This document shows, one piece after another, positions 20,923-31,677 of a stretch of 64,000 bases of DNA. The stretch comes from Plectosphaerella cucumerina (Eukaryota; Ascomycota; Sordariomycetes; Glomerellales; Plectosphaerellaceae). The position numbers and the translations under genes were made by a program. The first letter of the stretch is position 1. Each line of letters opens with the position of its first letter. A model generated the notes under the pieces. It was not told the DNA's origin. It searched no databases and was given only the letters and a program-made list of their open reading frames with translations. Where the stretch lies: positions 7,006,001 through 7,070,000 of the forward strand of contig JAGPXD010000001.1 in assembly GCA_020746995.1 (NCBI GenBank), in the 5' to 3' direction.

Positions 20923-21019
20923 TGATGAGGACGAGACTTGAACTCGCGCGGGTTGCCCCACCAGGAATGTCGTTAAGGTGACCTTAACCTGGCGCCATAA
21001 CCAACTCGGCCACCTCACC
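20923..21019 (-). tRNA. tRNA-Leu (anticodon AAG) with 15-nt intron
   Basis: The acceptor stem GGTGAGG pairs with CCTCATC (one G-U), with discriminator A at 20923. The D arm GCC/GGC, anticodon stem CCAGG/CCTGG, a long variable arm with GGG/CCC and a T arm CGAG-TTCAAGT-CTCG are all present. Anticodon AAG is at 20985-20983. The intron 20967-20981 sits after position 37, and its CCTTAA is the perfect complement of TTAAGG in the anticodon loop, the usual pre-tRNA pairing. Without the intron the molecule is 82 nt, right for a class II tRNA. Confidence 0.95.
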
Positions 21020-23213
21020 GGGATTTGATGGCAGGTCGGCGAGATATTGGGGCTCAAGACGGATCTGTGTGCGGCTCGATCCACTCCAGGGCTCGTGATG
21101 GAGACAACACGCCGAAGGCCGAGGGGAAGCGGAGAAGCGACTTGAGACGGAGCTCCTGTGGACCTCGTTCGCCAAGCCTGACTCGGCCGAAAAGCGCAGA
21201 TCACGCAGATACGGCCGGAGAAATGGCATGCAACTCACCTTCTCCTGCCGCGTCCTGTCCGATGCTGAGACGCCGCCCCCGGTAATGCCGCCATCGGCAT
21301 ATCGGTTCCCTGGTGAACATCGTCTTGGCAAGACGCGTCGATCGCGAACACCCTCTCTTTCAAGCTGAACACTTGCGTAGAAGATTACGAGGCGGGACGC
21401 GGCGTGTGGCTGAGGGATCGCAGTCGGAGGGAGCCCAGGTCTCGGCCGCACCCGGCCCAGTGCACCGGGACCTTGGCGATTCTTTCAGCCGAGAAGATGG
21501 AAGGAAATGGCTAGCAAGATCTGGCCGGGCCTTAGCATAGGGGGGGCCACCGGGGGGCCGAACTGCAGGGCCTCCCCCGAGATCAGATGGTCCGGGCCAC
21601 TGAGAGGGTGCCGTGGGCTCGCGGGAGCGTTTCAAGTGCCAAGACATTACTCGTCGCGGCGAGGGGCCGAGCACGACCACGCAGCCCTCCGTCGGGCCGT
21701 CGAGGGACCCCTCGGTGCCGAGAGAGCCGTCCTTCGCCAATGGGCGGCGCAGCAATGCAGGACAGAGGCCGGATAATACGGCAATCTGCGCGAGGCCGAC
21801 TGAAACAAGGGGAACGGCGAGGAGGGCATCAGGAGGGATGGCTGGACATCTTTATTCTGTGTTTGTGTTCTAATCTTGGACACTGCCCTCGGGCGTGGGG
21901 GATAAACGAACGGGGGGACCGTTGACAGGACGCCAGGACGGGTCGAACGCCCTCTTCGGCCTCGTCGAGGGATGAGGTTGAAGTAAGGCTCTGGAGAGGA
22001 CGACTCAGCGCCCGCCGAGAGTACACAGCCCCGATGTGACACCTCTTGGCGATAATACAGATCGCGGGGGAGGCGGTGCTCGGGTGGTGACCATCCCACG
22101 ACGGCGTCTTGGCATGCATGCCCGCGGCCGCAGCATCGCATGGGAAAGCATAGAAAGACAGAGTCTTGCGGGCGTCGGGGACCATGAGCCCACGTGTTTC
22201 CGCTGGCGACGAGGTGCTCGAGCGGGCGTATGGCCCTGAAGGCCCGGGGGTCATCGGGGTGAACATCAGTCACCCAGCTGCGACGGGCCCAGGCCTAGTC
22301 GGGACGATCCGAAGTCGCTCTCTCTAGTGAGCCTAGTCGGTGCTGCCCCTGGGACGAGTCTGAGGGCCGTCTCACCTGCGGGCATCAGAGTCGACTGCAA
22401 GCCAGTATCAGCATCGCGGACGGCTGCACGGCACCATCATCACGACCACGAGAGCTGCCATCATTGCCGATTATCCAGCCATGCCCACCAAGAAACCTTC
22501 TTTGACAACCTCGACGGGCATTAAGCATAGAAGAGTTCTATTTTTGCACGGCAGATCAAACTATTACCCACAGATCCCATCAGCCGCCCCTCCCTTTCAC
22601 CACGGGGACTAACCGTAGGGGTGAAGATCTAGAAGCTCGCTCCCTTCTCAGGGCCACCACCAGGGTTTCAAGCCATCAGATCTTGCAACTGTGGTTTCTG
22701 TCAGTGTGTCATCCCGGACACCGCTCATGAGGTAAATCGTGTTAGGCGTTGGCCGCCGACTCGCTCGCCGCCGCTCTTGTCCCGATGCGTGCCCCCCTCT
22801 TCGCCCCCAGACCCCGGACATGCCCTGCTGAGGTGAGGCGAGGCACAGGCCGGACGTGACAGGCATGGTTATTCTTGGCATTGTTTTACGTAGGAGCTCT
22901 GTCCCAACGGTGTCCGAGTGGAGGGTTCGACATGGGCTGGGTGAGTGTCTGCCTGCCTCTCCAACATCGTCGAGTCCGGGGACATAAAAGCATCGAGCAT
23001 CCTGTCCCTTCAGACATATCTCCTCCCTTCGTCACTCATCACTCAAGCCCTCGCTCCCAGACTTCCGGTCCCTACTTGCCATTCTTTGCTCGTTCCCGTA
23101 CGCTGGTCGTGCTCCTCTCTTCGCCTCTTATACATAATCTTCTTTCCTCCCGAGCAAGTCTCATCACTTTCATCCTTCCACCACACATCTCCCTGAACAT
23201 ACCAACCGTCAAG
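21020..23213. other. GC-rich intergenic region and leader of the next gene
   Basis: 2.2 kb without recognised genes. Several long open frames (up to 208 codons on the minus strand) are Arg/Pro-rich and look random. The last 230 bp hold ATAAAAG at 22984-22990 and a long C/T-rich stretch (about 23090-23200), the probable promoter and leader of the gene at 23214. Confidence 0.45.
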
Positions 23214-24285
23214 ATGCTCTCCGCATTCATCACTTACATCGTCGCCTTTGCCGGCCTGATCGCCTGGGTCAGCGCCGTGCCCCTTAATATCAACCTGGGA
23301 GCCTACTCGCCCGCCCTGGTGGTCGGTGATGGCGAGATTTCTTTCGGCGGCAAAGCCGACGTCAACTCGCTCATGACCGCTCTCGAGGGCGCCGCCGTCA
23401 ACACCGCCACAACCGTCGCTCAGAACAACCAGAACCCCCCGCCCCCGGCCCAGGCCCAACAGCCCGCCGTCGTCGTCCCCGCCAACACGGAGAACAAGGA
23501 CAAGGAGCAGGTAGGTGGCTTCCTGTCCAGCCAGAAAATACAGACACCCATCGCTGACGCTCCTCGTCAGGCCAACGACATCTCCGGCATCCTGGGCGGC
23601 AACCGCAAGGAGATCGAGCCCCGCGTCGAGGTCGCCGCCACGCCTGAGGATGTTGAGGACGAGGAAGACGAGGAAGATGCCGACGAGGCCGCTGCTCCCG
23701 TCGCCAAGCGTGACATTGCCGGCTTCGACCGCGCCCTTCGCTATGCTGAGGCCGCTCTCGTCAAGGGTCCCAAGGTCCAGCTCGGAACTGGCGCTGAGGG
23801 CTCCGGCGTCGGCATCATCGTCGACAACAACCAGGTCGCCGCCGCCCGCCCCGGCCGTGGCGAGCCCGAGGGCGCTGAGCAGCGTCCTCCAGCGGCCGCT
23901 CCCGTCGTCCCCGCCCCCGGTGGCGGCCAGGTCCCCGTCGCTCCCGGCGGTGGCGCCGAGAAGCGCGGTCTCGAGGCCCCGCCCTCCCGCATCACGCGCA
24001 GGGCAAAGGTCACCACCATGTACGTCCGCTCTGGCATCCCTGGAGGTAAGCAGCACAGCGGAGCACATCAAGACCCGAGAAGCCAATGCTGACTCTTCTG
24101 TTTCTACAGGCGCCAGTCTTCCTCCCGCGTCTAATGTCGTCGCCCGCGATCTTCCCAGCATCCTGACGAGGCGCGACAACTCCAACGGCGCAAGCAGCTC
24201 CGGCTTCGACTCGGTCAACCTTAACGTTCCCGCCGATGGCGTCACTATGACCTTCGTTGAGACGGACGATGATGATGAGGCGTAA
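23214..24285 (+). CDS. Secreted low-complexity protein with Kex2-type dibasic sites
   Basis: Three exons: 23214-23510, 23571-24045, 24110-24285; introns of 60 nt (stop-free, multiple of three) and 64 nt; 315 residues. Signal peptide at residues 1-23 (cleavage about VSA-VPLN). The mature chain has a Gln/Pro/Ala-rich stretch (about residues 70-92), a strongly acidic run (VEDEEDEEDADE), and four dibasic sites (VAKRD, AEKRG, TRRAK, TRRDN) suited to Kex2-like cleavage. No cysteine, no transmembrane helix and no known domain. The fragments between dibasic sites are not repeats of each other. The start is chosen because it gives the signal peptide and follows a long C/T-rich leader. It could be a structural wall protein, a processed peptide precursor or an effector; I do not recognise the family. 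Confidence 0.78.
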
Positions 24286-25036
24286 AAAACGGCAAGAAGA
24301 GGCATTGGATTTTCTGTTTCCGCCGCCCCTGTTCGCGGCATCATCGTCATGACGGAGTTGGGATCTTTCAAAGGGAGTCTGGGAGTGGTATTTGGGTCTA
24401 GACCTTTCATGGAGTATGAGACGGGGCTCTGAGGGACGAGCTTACCGTGTAATTTTACGAAGAGCAAGCGAATCATCAGCGTCTTAGAGGTGTCTAGAAG
24501 CATGTGATATGATCGCAAGCGAGTGAGATGCTCGAGTGGCATCATCTTGGATGCGCTCTGTGGACTTTGTCTTGGCGCCCATGATCTTGACCAAACCACC
24601 TGCTCGGCACGAATTCGGCGTCGAGATTGATTGTTTGTCCAAAGGCAATTTATGCAGTAAGCATGTGAGTAGTGGTCAAGTGATGTCGGCATGCGGCCCA
24701 GATCAGGCGAGCTGCAGATTCCCCAGGTTGTGGAAGGATTCATGTACTTACCACGATGCAGGATGATGATTCATACAACTTTTATCCGCGGACAAGTGCA
24801 AACGTAAACCGCGTATTCATCTGCTTTGATATTGGGCCAAGACATCACAGGCCTCGTGACTGCTGCATGCACTGTAGAACCCAGGTTCGCTTGCGAGTAT
24901 ATAGATCTGACGTAGGCCTGCTCTGTCTTACATCTTCAATTGATCAGTGACCGGGCAGTTCGCCGTCCTTTCCATCCTTCCATTACCCAGTCCCTCAGAA
25001 CACCGTCATCTTTGAGTCTCTCGTCAAGAACGGAAA
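24286..25036. other. Intergenic region with promoter of the small secreted gene
   Basis: About 750 bp. A TATATAG box lies at 24898-24904, 133 bp before the next ATG. Nothing else is recognised. Confidence 0.5.
24898..24904 (+). promoter_or_regulatory. TATA box candidate
   Basis: TATATAG, 133 bp upstream of the start of the small secreted protein gene at 25037. Confidence 0.55.
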
Positions 25037-25549
25037 ATGCATCTCATCACTGCTGCGGTTGGCATCCTGGCCCTGGGCAGCTCCCTCGCCCACGCCCAAA
25101 ACATCTGCGAAGCCCTTGACCCCGCCGACGCGAGTAAAGAGGCCACCAAGATCCCCGTCTCCTGCGAGGACAACGACACCGACTGCGTCGAAGCATGTGT
25201 CACATTCTTTAACGCCCCGAATCAATGCACCGCCTCCATTCCCTACTTTGCAAACCGCGCCATCTCGGTCTGGGACGCTGTCCAGGTCCAGACGCAGCAG
25301 ACCGGTCAGGATGCGACGACCCGGGCCAGAGACTGGGTTGCGAGCTTCGCCGCCGGCACGACTTCTCTCCCCGAGCCTGATCCTACCTGGCCTGGTAGCA
25401 GGATCTATCTTGCTTGGGACTATGGCCTGTTCAAATTCGTCTACGACCTTGACCCACCGAGCCCCTTTACGCCGCAGCGTGTCCAGTTCTCCATCCGATT
25501 CGAGGAGGGGGGAGACGTCAAGGGCATTCTCGTAGATGCCGCTTGCTAA
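25037..25549 (+). CDS. Small secreted cysteine-containing protein, effector-like
   Basis: Intronless, 170 residues. Signal peptide at 1-20 (cleavage AHA-QN). Six cysteines (24, 43, 50, 54, 64 and the last residue, 170), five of them clustered in the first 45 mature residues, would suit three disulphides. Aromatic-rich segments (YFANRAISVWDAV, YLAWDYGLFKFVYDL) suggest a folded beta-rich domain. No known motif or domain is recognised. The size, signal and cysteine content fit candidate fungal effectors, and a clear TATA box precedes it. It is convergent with the broken CBM-like gene 131 bp away. Confidence 0.82.
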   Translation: MHLITAAVGILALGSSLAHAQNICEALDPADASKEATKIPVSCEDNDTDCVEACVTFFNAPNQCTASIPYFANRAISVWDAVQVQTQQTGQDATTRARDWVASFAAGTTSLPEPDPTWPGSRIYLAWDYGLFKFVYDLDPPSPFTPQRVQFSIRFEEGGDVKGILVDAAC

Positions 25550-25680
25550 ATGGCCTTGCCATGCGACAAGGACTATCTCGGAAGAGAGCTGACTTTGGGT
25601 GTCTCATTACATTGGTCAGGGCTTGGCTTGCATTTGGCAGTGGGAGCACATGTGTGCTGGACATGAACTTTTCTTCAGCT

Positions 25681-26600
25681 TCAACAGCAACTCGTGTATT
25701 GCAATGACCAAATGTATATACTCTGGCTGGAAATCCAACTTTCTCCATCATCTTGAACAAGTCCCCTCCTGAATGGCATCCCCTGAACCACGTCAATGGC
25801 AATGTCGTCCACAAAGTGCTCAACATAGTTTGCGTTGCGGTTGAACCCAAACGTGATCCTGCAGTCTCCCTGATACTGTACAGGTACAGTGAGCTCTCCA
25901 CTGAACCTGTACCATCCGTTCCCTAGAGCCACGCCGTTAAGCATGGGGTACCCGAAGCTGGCACCGATCGACCAGTTGGGTCTACCAGTCACCATGATGC
26001 CCGTATTGGGCATCGTGTTCCTGGCACCTGAGACGGAAGTCTTCCCCGAGAAGCTGATCCTGTACCGGGGATCCGACTTGAGGCTCACCCACTGGTTGTT
26101 GAAAGTGACTTGGGCGAAGCCCTGGTTCTTCTTGTTAATAGAGCGAAAGGCCCAAGTGGTTTGGCCGTTAGGACCGGCAACGCTGACAACGTCGCCGTCG
26201 TAAGCCGCATTGTCGTTGTCGTAGTAGCTCCAGCCGTTGAAGTTACCCTGCTCAAAATCCAGTTGGTTGGGCTGGCGGCTGCCACGGCTGTAGTGGCGAC
26301 GACGTTGGTGGTGTCGGTGGAGACGATTTCCCAGACAGTTGTGGTGGTGGACTGATTTATCAGAGAAGTCTGGGTCTGGGGCACGTCGATGATCATTCTT
26401 CATGTTTTAACAGAAAAAGAAGGGTTACACACATCAGTGACGGTCCGTATTTCGGTGGTCAAGGTGACGCTGGAAGCCTGCATTGGCACGCTGATGCAGG
26501 AGCAGTGCGATGTCACGGAGCAAGAAGCAGCGCATCCGGTACCATTGAGGTTTGATGAGTATGATAAACAAGGCTCTTCGGATGCATCTATGTAGGTATG
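25681..26600 (-). pseudogene. CBM/galactose-binding-like secreted protein gene, frameshifted and lacking a visible N-terminus
   Basis: The C-terminal 170 or so residues form a beta-sandwich carbohydrate-binding-like domain (LDFEQGNFNGWSYYDND ... CRITFGFNRNANYVEHFVDDIAID). A Thr/Ser-rich linker precedes it (TQTSLINQSTTTTVWEIV), but in another frame: at 26269-26271 a GGG (CCC on the coding strand) would need one more base to join ASP to NQLDFEQ. Further upstream a 57-nt intron (26376-26432, GTGTGT...CCCAG) joins a Cys-rich segment (GCAASCSVTSHCSC). No signal peptide or in-frame ATG is visible before the preceding TAG near 26610, and the next gene's stop is at 26668, so the 5' end is missing. 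It is either a decayed gene or one with an assembly indel plus an unusual start. Confidence 0.6.
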
Positions 26601-26667
26601 CCTATGTACATTCTACCAATCGCTGTGACTTTTCCCAAATATTCCATGCGGCTGACTGTTGGCTGGC

Positions 26668-27317
26668 TTACAGAAGCCCAGCAGCGGCGACAACGCCGAC
26701 AACGGCGGCGACGACGGCCATGCCGGTCTGGCGGGCGGCAGCACCCTCAGCAGGGTCGGAAGAGGAGGGGGCAGGCTCGCCGGTGGACGAGGTCTCGTTG
26801 GAGGCCGGGGCGGCAGTAGACTCGGCAGCGGCGGAGCCGGTGGTGCTCGCGGGGACGGAGGAGGGAGCGGAGGTGGGCGTGGCGGAGCCGCTGACGAGGG
26901 TCTCGATGGTGAAGGTCTCGCAGAGAGAAGAGGCCTCGTCGGGGAGGCCGAACTCGTCGATGACGGAGCGGAAGATGGAGTTGCTCTCGCAGGCCGAGTA
27001 GACGGAGGCGACGGTGTCCCTGTTCTCGCCGATCCACGAGGTGACCTGGGCGATGAAGGAGCTGTAGGTGGCGACGTGGCTGGGCTCGCCGGAGACGGCG
27101 GGGATGAAGCAGGCGTCGCTGGCCTCCTCGCCGGTGGGGAGGTCCTGTTCGAAGACGAACTGGAGGAAAGCCTCGTCGGTGGGGATGGGGGGGTAGCTCT
27201 CGAGGACGGACTGGGCCTCGGAGAGGGCGCTGACGCAGGTCTCGTCGTTCTGGCGGGGGAGAGGTTGAAGGCCGAGGCGGCGGTGATGCCGGAGGCGACA
27301 ATGACGGCGGACTTCAT
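26668..27317 (-). CDS. Probable GPI-anchored secreted protein (one-base frameshift near the start)
   Basis: The ATG at 27317 opens a signal peptide (MKSAVIVASGITAASAFNLSP), but after about 21 codons the frame must move by one at the G5 run 27255-27259 (CCCCC on the coding strand) to enter the mature frame RQNDETCVSALSEAQ. One additional C gives 216 residues. The mature part has four cysteines (ETC, DAC, SAC, SLC) in an alpha-helical domain, a Ser/Thr/Ala/Pro-rich stalk (about 60 residues) and a hydrophobic C-terminus (GMAVVAAVVGVVAAAGLL), as in GPI-anchored wall proteins. The domain is not one I can name. No intron is seen. Because similar C-run slips occur in housekeeping genes nearby, an assembly error is likelier than gene death. 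Confidence 0.72.
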
Positions 27318-29576
27318 TTTGATGGTGGTGGTGGAGGAGGTTGGGTGAGGTGGTGAAGGTTGGAGGGACGGAAGTGGTAGTTGTAGCGGTTGAGATGCGA
27401 ATGAAGCTTGTTGTGATAGAGAGGAGAATCGTGCAACCAGAGCATCTCTGGTCTTGGTATTTATCAACCAAGGCCAAGACTCCAGATGCCATATCTCGCC
27501 AAAGGATCCTCAATCCAGTCTCTTGGTCGTTGACTCTGACACTCTCAAGACCGAGCAAGTCCAATCGACCCCCCCTGTAGCGACCAGGCCTCCCCGTCCC
27601 GGTCCCCTCAGGCACCGCCCTGCCGGCATCCTTCGCCTTGCCGAAATGAGCCTCAGGTCAGCGCTACAGGCGGAAAAGGGGGGCCGTAAATGACGGGAGC
27701 CAGATCCTCCCCCGCAGGGCTGCAGGGTCGCAGGGTGTCCGTGTTGCTAAATAGGGCACAGCCAGGCCGCAGTCCCTGGCGAGGTCATCTCGCTGCGATC
27801 CTTCGCTGGTCTCAGTGGTCTGTCCACTTTCGCGTATGTATGGAGCACGCGGGGATCGGGGACGGGGTATTGGCGATGCGTGGTGTTTGTCAGGTTTGTC
27901 ATTCGAGTTTATTTTGGTCTTCCATGGCTGGATTTGACGGCCCAGAGTCCAGACCAAGGACGGTTGTGCTGCCGGCCGAGTCTGAGCGCGGCGATGCTAT
28001 CGCCAGTCCGAGGCCAGCCGACAATGGCAGAATGCACGCCAAGATGATCCTGGTGTCTTCGTCCATCTTCAACTCCCGGTTGTATTGTAGCAACGCGGCT
28101 TGCCCCGATCTTGACGAGAGCTGAATACAACCAGCACGGCTGTACATTTTGGGAAGCAGCGCCGGAGGGTTCGGATTGGTGTGAAGCTTGCATGGTAAGT
28201 CGGAGCTCCAGGCAGTTTATTCCAAAACTGTGCATCTTCGTATCCGTCCTTGGCATCAGCTGAGGTGCAAGACTACGTCAGCGGTCGAGCAATGGAGCCT
28301 CAGCTTGCGCTCACGGGAGCGACCATCAGTGCAGTTTTGAGGAGGTGAGGTAGTGCTTCGATGCTGCGGGACTGGTACCAGCGGCTGATCGTCCGTCTGA
28401 CAGCTGGGAGTGAGAACTCACGAGGCGGGAGATATCTTACCCACCCTCAGTATATTGTCCAGGCCTACGGCAGGCACGCTCATCAGTGAAAGAGCGCACT
28501 GATGGTAGCTAAGAGATTTAAAGTTGAAGTAGCCCTTGAATGATGGCAAGTCATATCCCAGACCTCATCAGTGCCTACCAGAAACCAGCTGCGATGGTCC
28601 ACTGCTTGACTGATCCCAGGTCGAGTTGTGAGATTCCTTTTTCCTCCAATGCGTCTAATGACTCCTTTCAACTTCTACTGAACTTTGATGCTTTGAATAC
28701 GGATTTTGAGCAAACGAAGGTGAGGGTGGTCAAGTGCTTTCTCATAAGTAGGTACACACTGAGCTCCGGGCTCCGGGCCGGCTTGACACTATATGACAGT
28801 GTTGAAGATGTCTAGCGCCTTAGGATCTAAGGGTCTGGTGGCATTGGAAGTATGCCTGTAAATTTTGAACAGAGGAGTCGAATGAAACCCTTCGACTGAT
28901 ATTGGGGCTTCTCAGATGTGGCTGGGCTGCCTAGGAATGCTGATGAGCGCCTCAGGTCAGGCGTCCAAGCGGCCGCGATGGCCTCATTTTGACATACTAG
29001 CTCAGTCTAGCGCGTGGTAGTTGTCGTTCATGTGCCCCAACACTCAAGACGAACGGTGGACTCAGACGAACGTGATCTAATGCAGGTTTGCCGCAGTGTC
29101 AACATGGAGCTCTATTGCCAATGGATCACCACGACCCTGCATCTAACAACTACCCATATGGTGACATCGCCTCAAGCTCCCCGACACGTTCACCTCAGAT
29201 CTCGGAACAAAGAAAGCAGAACCTTCATCGCGCTATCCCGGATGACACAGTGTCTCATTTTATTGCCGGCGGTTTCCTCCGCGGAACCCCTGAAGCCACG
29301 CCGGCTACGCGATCAGACGGCGCGAACTCTGAAAATCGGGGAGAGGCGCGTCCGCGTCATACAAACCGCTCAGCAAGCCCGCGTGCTATGACCATCCGAA
29401 CGGGAGTGGCGCTACGTATGTATCTCTGTCCGCATCTGCCGAGGAAACGGGGCGATGGCGAACAACGACTGCCCATACCCCCGGATCCCCCATCTTTCCG
29501 GAAACATCATCACAACTCCCCTTTCACTGCAACTTTCTGACTCGGCAACGGCCCGCACCCCACAGCATCTCACGAG
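27318..29576. other. Long intergenic region
   Basis: 2.26 kb without a gene I can support. Open frames of up to 150 codons (for example 29088-29540) lack any recognised sequence and look compositional. Confidence 0.4.
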
Positions 29577-30652
29577 ATGGACGGCCTCGGCGACCCTGGG
29601 CCTGCCCAGGGTGATCTGACGATGGTCCTCACGGTCTACCTGACAGCTCTCTCGGTTTTGTCCTTGGTTGTTGTCGGGCTACGCTTCCATGTCCGCATCT
29701 TCATCATCCGCAAGGTCGGGATGGACGACTGGGCAACAGCGCTTGCTTGTGTCAGTTGACCTCCTTCTATGTCGAGAAATATGAAATACTGACTTGACTT
29801 CAGATGGGCCAAATCTCTGTGGCATCTGGAACCATCGCGGCCAGTAAGTAACCCCAATCGGCATCCTGAACGGCATCTAACCCAGCCTCTCAGCTCAAAT
29901 GTTCGGACTCGGCAGACATATGCACACCTTGACAAGACCAGCACAGTCAAACCTTATCACGGTGAGTGCGTTGCATCATCCCATCGTGCCTCATCTGACG
30001 TTCCAGGCCGTCCTCATCACCTCATTCGGATACCACTTCGTCCTCATGATCCTTAAAGCGGCATTCCTCCTACAGTATCGCCGTTCCTTCCCGCTCCCCG
30101 GCTTCCAACGCCTCTGCGACATCTTTCTCATCTTCCTACTCTGCTGGACCATCGCCGGGGCCATAGCTGGCGGCTCAACCTGCAAGCCGGGCGCAGCCGC
30201 AGCGGGCATCGTCGAAGCCAGCGACAAGACTTGCGAAGAGGGCTTCAAGGTCTGGCTGGCCCACGGGGTAATCAACATTATCACCGACGTTCTTATTTAC
30301 ATCATGCCGCTTCCCTTGATCAAAACGCTGCCCCTGTCGAAAGGGCAGAAGATTGCGCTCTTCGCCGTCTTCTCTCTTGGGTTCTTGTACGTTTTCTCCC
30401 CCAAGGCACTTCAAGCGGCGCAGCTAACGAGAGAAAAGCACCTGCGTTATATCAGGAATGCGACTATCAACCCTACGAGAATCCATCGGAAACCCAGACT
30501 CGAGCTGGGTAATGGCAAACACGGTCTTCTATTCCATGGGCGAGTTGACAGCCGCCATTGTGTGCCTCTGCGTCCCCACCCTGCGGCCATTGCTGTCAGG
30601 GTTCAAGAGGCAGAGCTCTAGACAGACGCGACTGGGCAGCGGCTCAGAGTGA
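29577..30652 (+). CDS. Rhodopsin-domain integral membrane protein (PTH11-like family), short form
   Basis: Second rhodopsin-domain gene of the window. Five exons: 29577-29750, 29804-29843, 29894-29961, 30007-30386, 30439-30652; introns 45-53 nt (the 45-nt one is a stop-free multiple of three); 291 residues. Visible are helix 1 with GLRFHVRIFIIRKVGMDDWATALAC, the short exons MGQISVASGTIAA and QMFGLGRHMHTL, then FGYHFVLMILKAAFLLQYRR, WTIAGAIAGGSTCKP, NIITDVLIYIMPLPLI, FAVFSLGFFTCVISGMRL and the last helix ANTVFYSMGELTAAIVCLCVPTLRPLL. The tail is very short, unlike most PTH11-like receptors, so signalling by the tail is doubtful. The last acceptor (AAAAG) is the least certain junction. It converges on the UstYa-like gene 102 bp away. 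Confidence 0.85.
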
Positions 30653-30754
30653 GCGCCCGACCAAGCAGACGCACCAAACCTTCCCATGGACCCTGCATCC
30701 GTGGTTCCCGAACAACAACATGCAACTCCTTCAACGAACGAGCCTGCAGCCCGA

Positions 30755-31677
30755 TCACCCGTCGTGATGCGACTTTTCGTGTCCGGGCCTATGCGCGTTG
30801 ACGATGCCGACATACTCGTTCGTCCGATGGTCATTCGCCCACTTCACGACAGCCGAATAATCCTTGCATACATGCGTGGCGAACCGCGCCTGGGAATCCT
30901 CGGCGTCCTCAGACAAGTCGCCAACTGTAACGTCGAACTTGCCCTCGATTGTGGTGTCGGCGTGGCACATAATCGCCTGGCGCAGGTAGTCGAAGCAATG
31001 TCGCATGTGGGGATGTTGCTCCTTCTGGCCCATGGCGAGGCCGTTGTAGCCGGCCATGACCATGTACTGTCAGGGGTCAGCAAGCGCTGTACAACCAGAA
31101 TCGGAGGAGACATCTACCAAGCAGTGAAGCTCGTGGAAGACGGCGACAGGATAGGCCGGGTTTCCGGCTGGGTCAGACGATATCTCGGGAAGCTCGTCGA
31201 GGCGGTGCTTTGGTGAGAGGAAGCCCTGGCCGACGGGGAGGAGCGCCGACCAGAGCTTTTCGACTTTCTTCACGTCCGCCATGGTCGAGTTGTCCGGGTC
31301 CAGCGTGTACTTGTTGGCTTCCAGCTTGATCTCGCGGGGCAAGATCGGGACTGCAGTCTGTCAGCGATTCTCAACAACACGGGCGGCGCGAAATACCCAC
31401 AGTGCGGGATGTTGCCGGTGGGATCTTGAATCAAGGAAAGACGGCGACCGAGGCTGTCCCGGAGAGACTCGAGGACCACGAAGGAGGCGGCAAAGACGAC
31501 GAGCAGCCAGACGAGCAGGGCGAGACGCGACGCCCAGTACAGGATGACCGACCAGGCCGACCGACGGGGCGACGGTCTCTGGCGGATGTTGTCGCAAGCA
31601 TCTTCGAGGGTAGATGACGGCGAGTGCAAGTCCTCGGTGGACTGGCCTGCGTCGGGGTGCTGGTAGTCGAAGCCCAT
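30755..31677 (-). CDS. UstYa-like (DUF3328) membrane oxidase-type protein
   Basis: Three exons on the minus strand: 31677-31401, 31350-31118, 31066-30755, introns 50 and 51 nt, 273 residues. A single N-terminal transmembrane helix (about residues 43-67) anchors a lumenal domain. Both copies of the family signature HxxHC are present: HELHC (165-169) and HMRHC (190-194), the latter in the usual setting HMRHCFDYLRQAIMC. UstYa-family proteins carry out oxidative cyclisation or related oxidations in fungal ribosomal-peptide and other secondary-metabolite pathways, probably with copper. No precursor peptide with repeated cores, no S41 peptidase and no partner UstYb is visible nearby, so its pathway is unknown. 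A longer start at 31719 (14 more residues) is possible. Confidence 0.88.

Noticed and set aside
21647..22273. 208-codon minus-strand frame
   Set aside because: Random-looking composition, overlapped by equally long frames on both strands.
23043..24743. 566-codon open frame on the minus strand
   Set aside because: It overlaps the secreted protein at 23214 on the opposite strand and is Gly/Asp/Val-rich low complexity; the plus-strand gene has a signal peptide and two good introns.
23214..31677. A dikaritin-type ribosomal peptide cluster formed by the Kex2-site protein and the UstYa-like gene
   Set aside because: The secreted protein has no repeated core peptide, the genes are 6.5 kb apart with unrelated genes between, and no protease, methyltransferase or second UstY gene is present.
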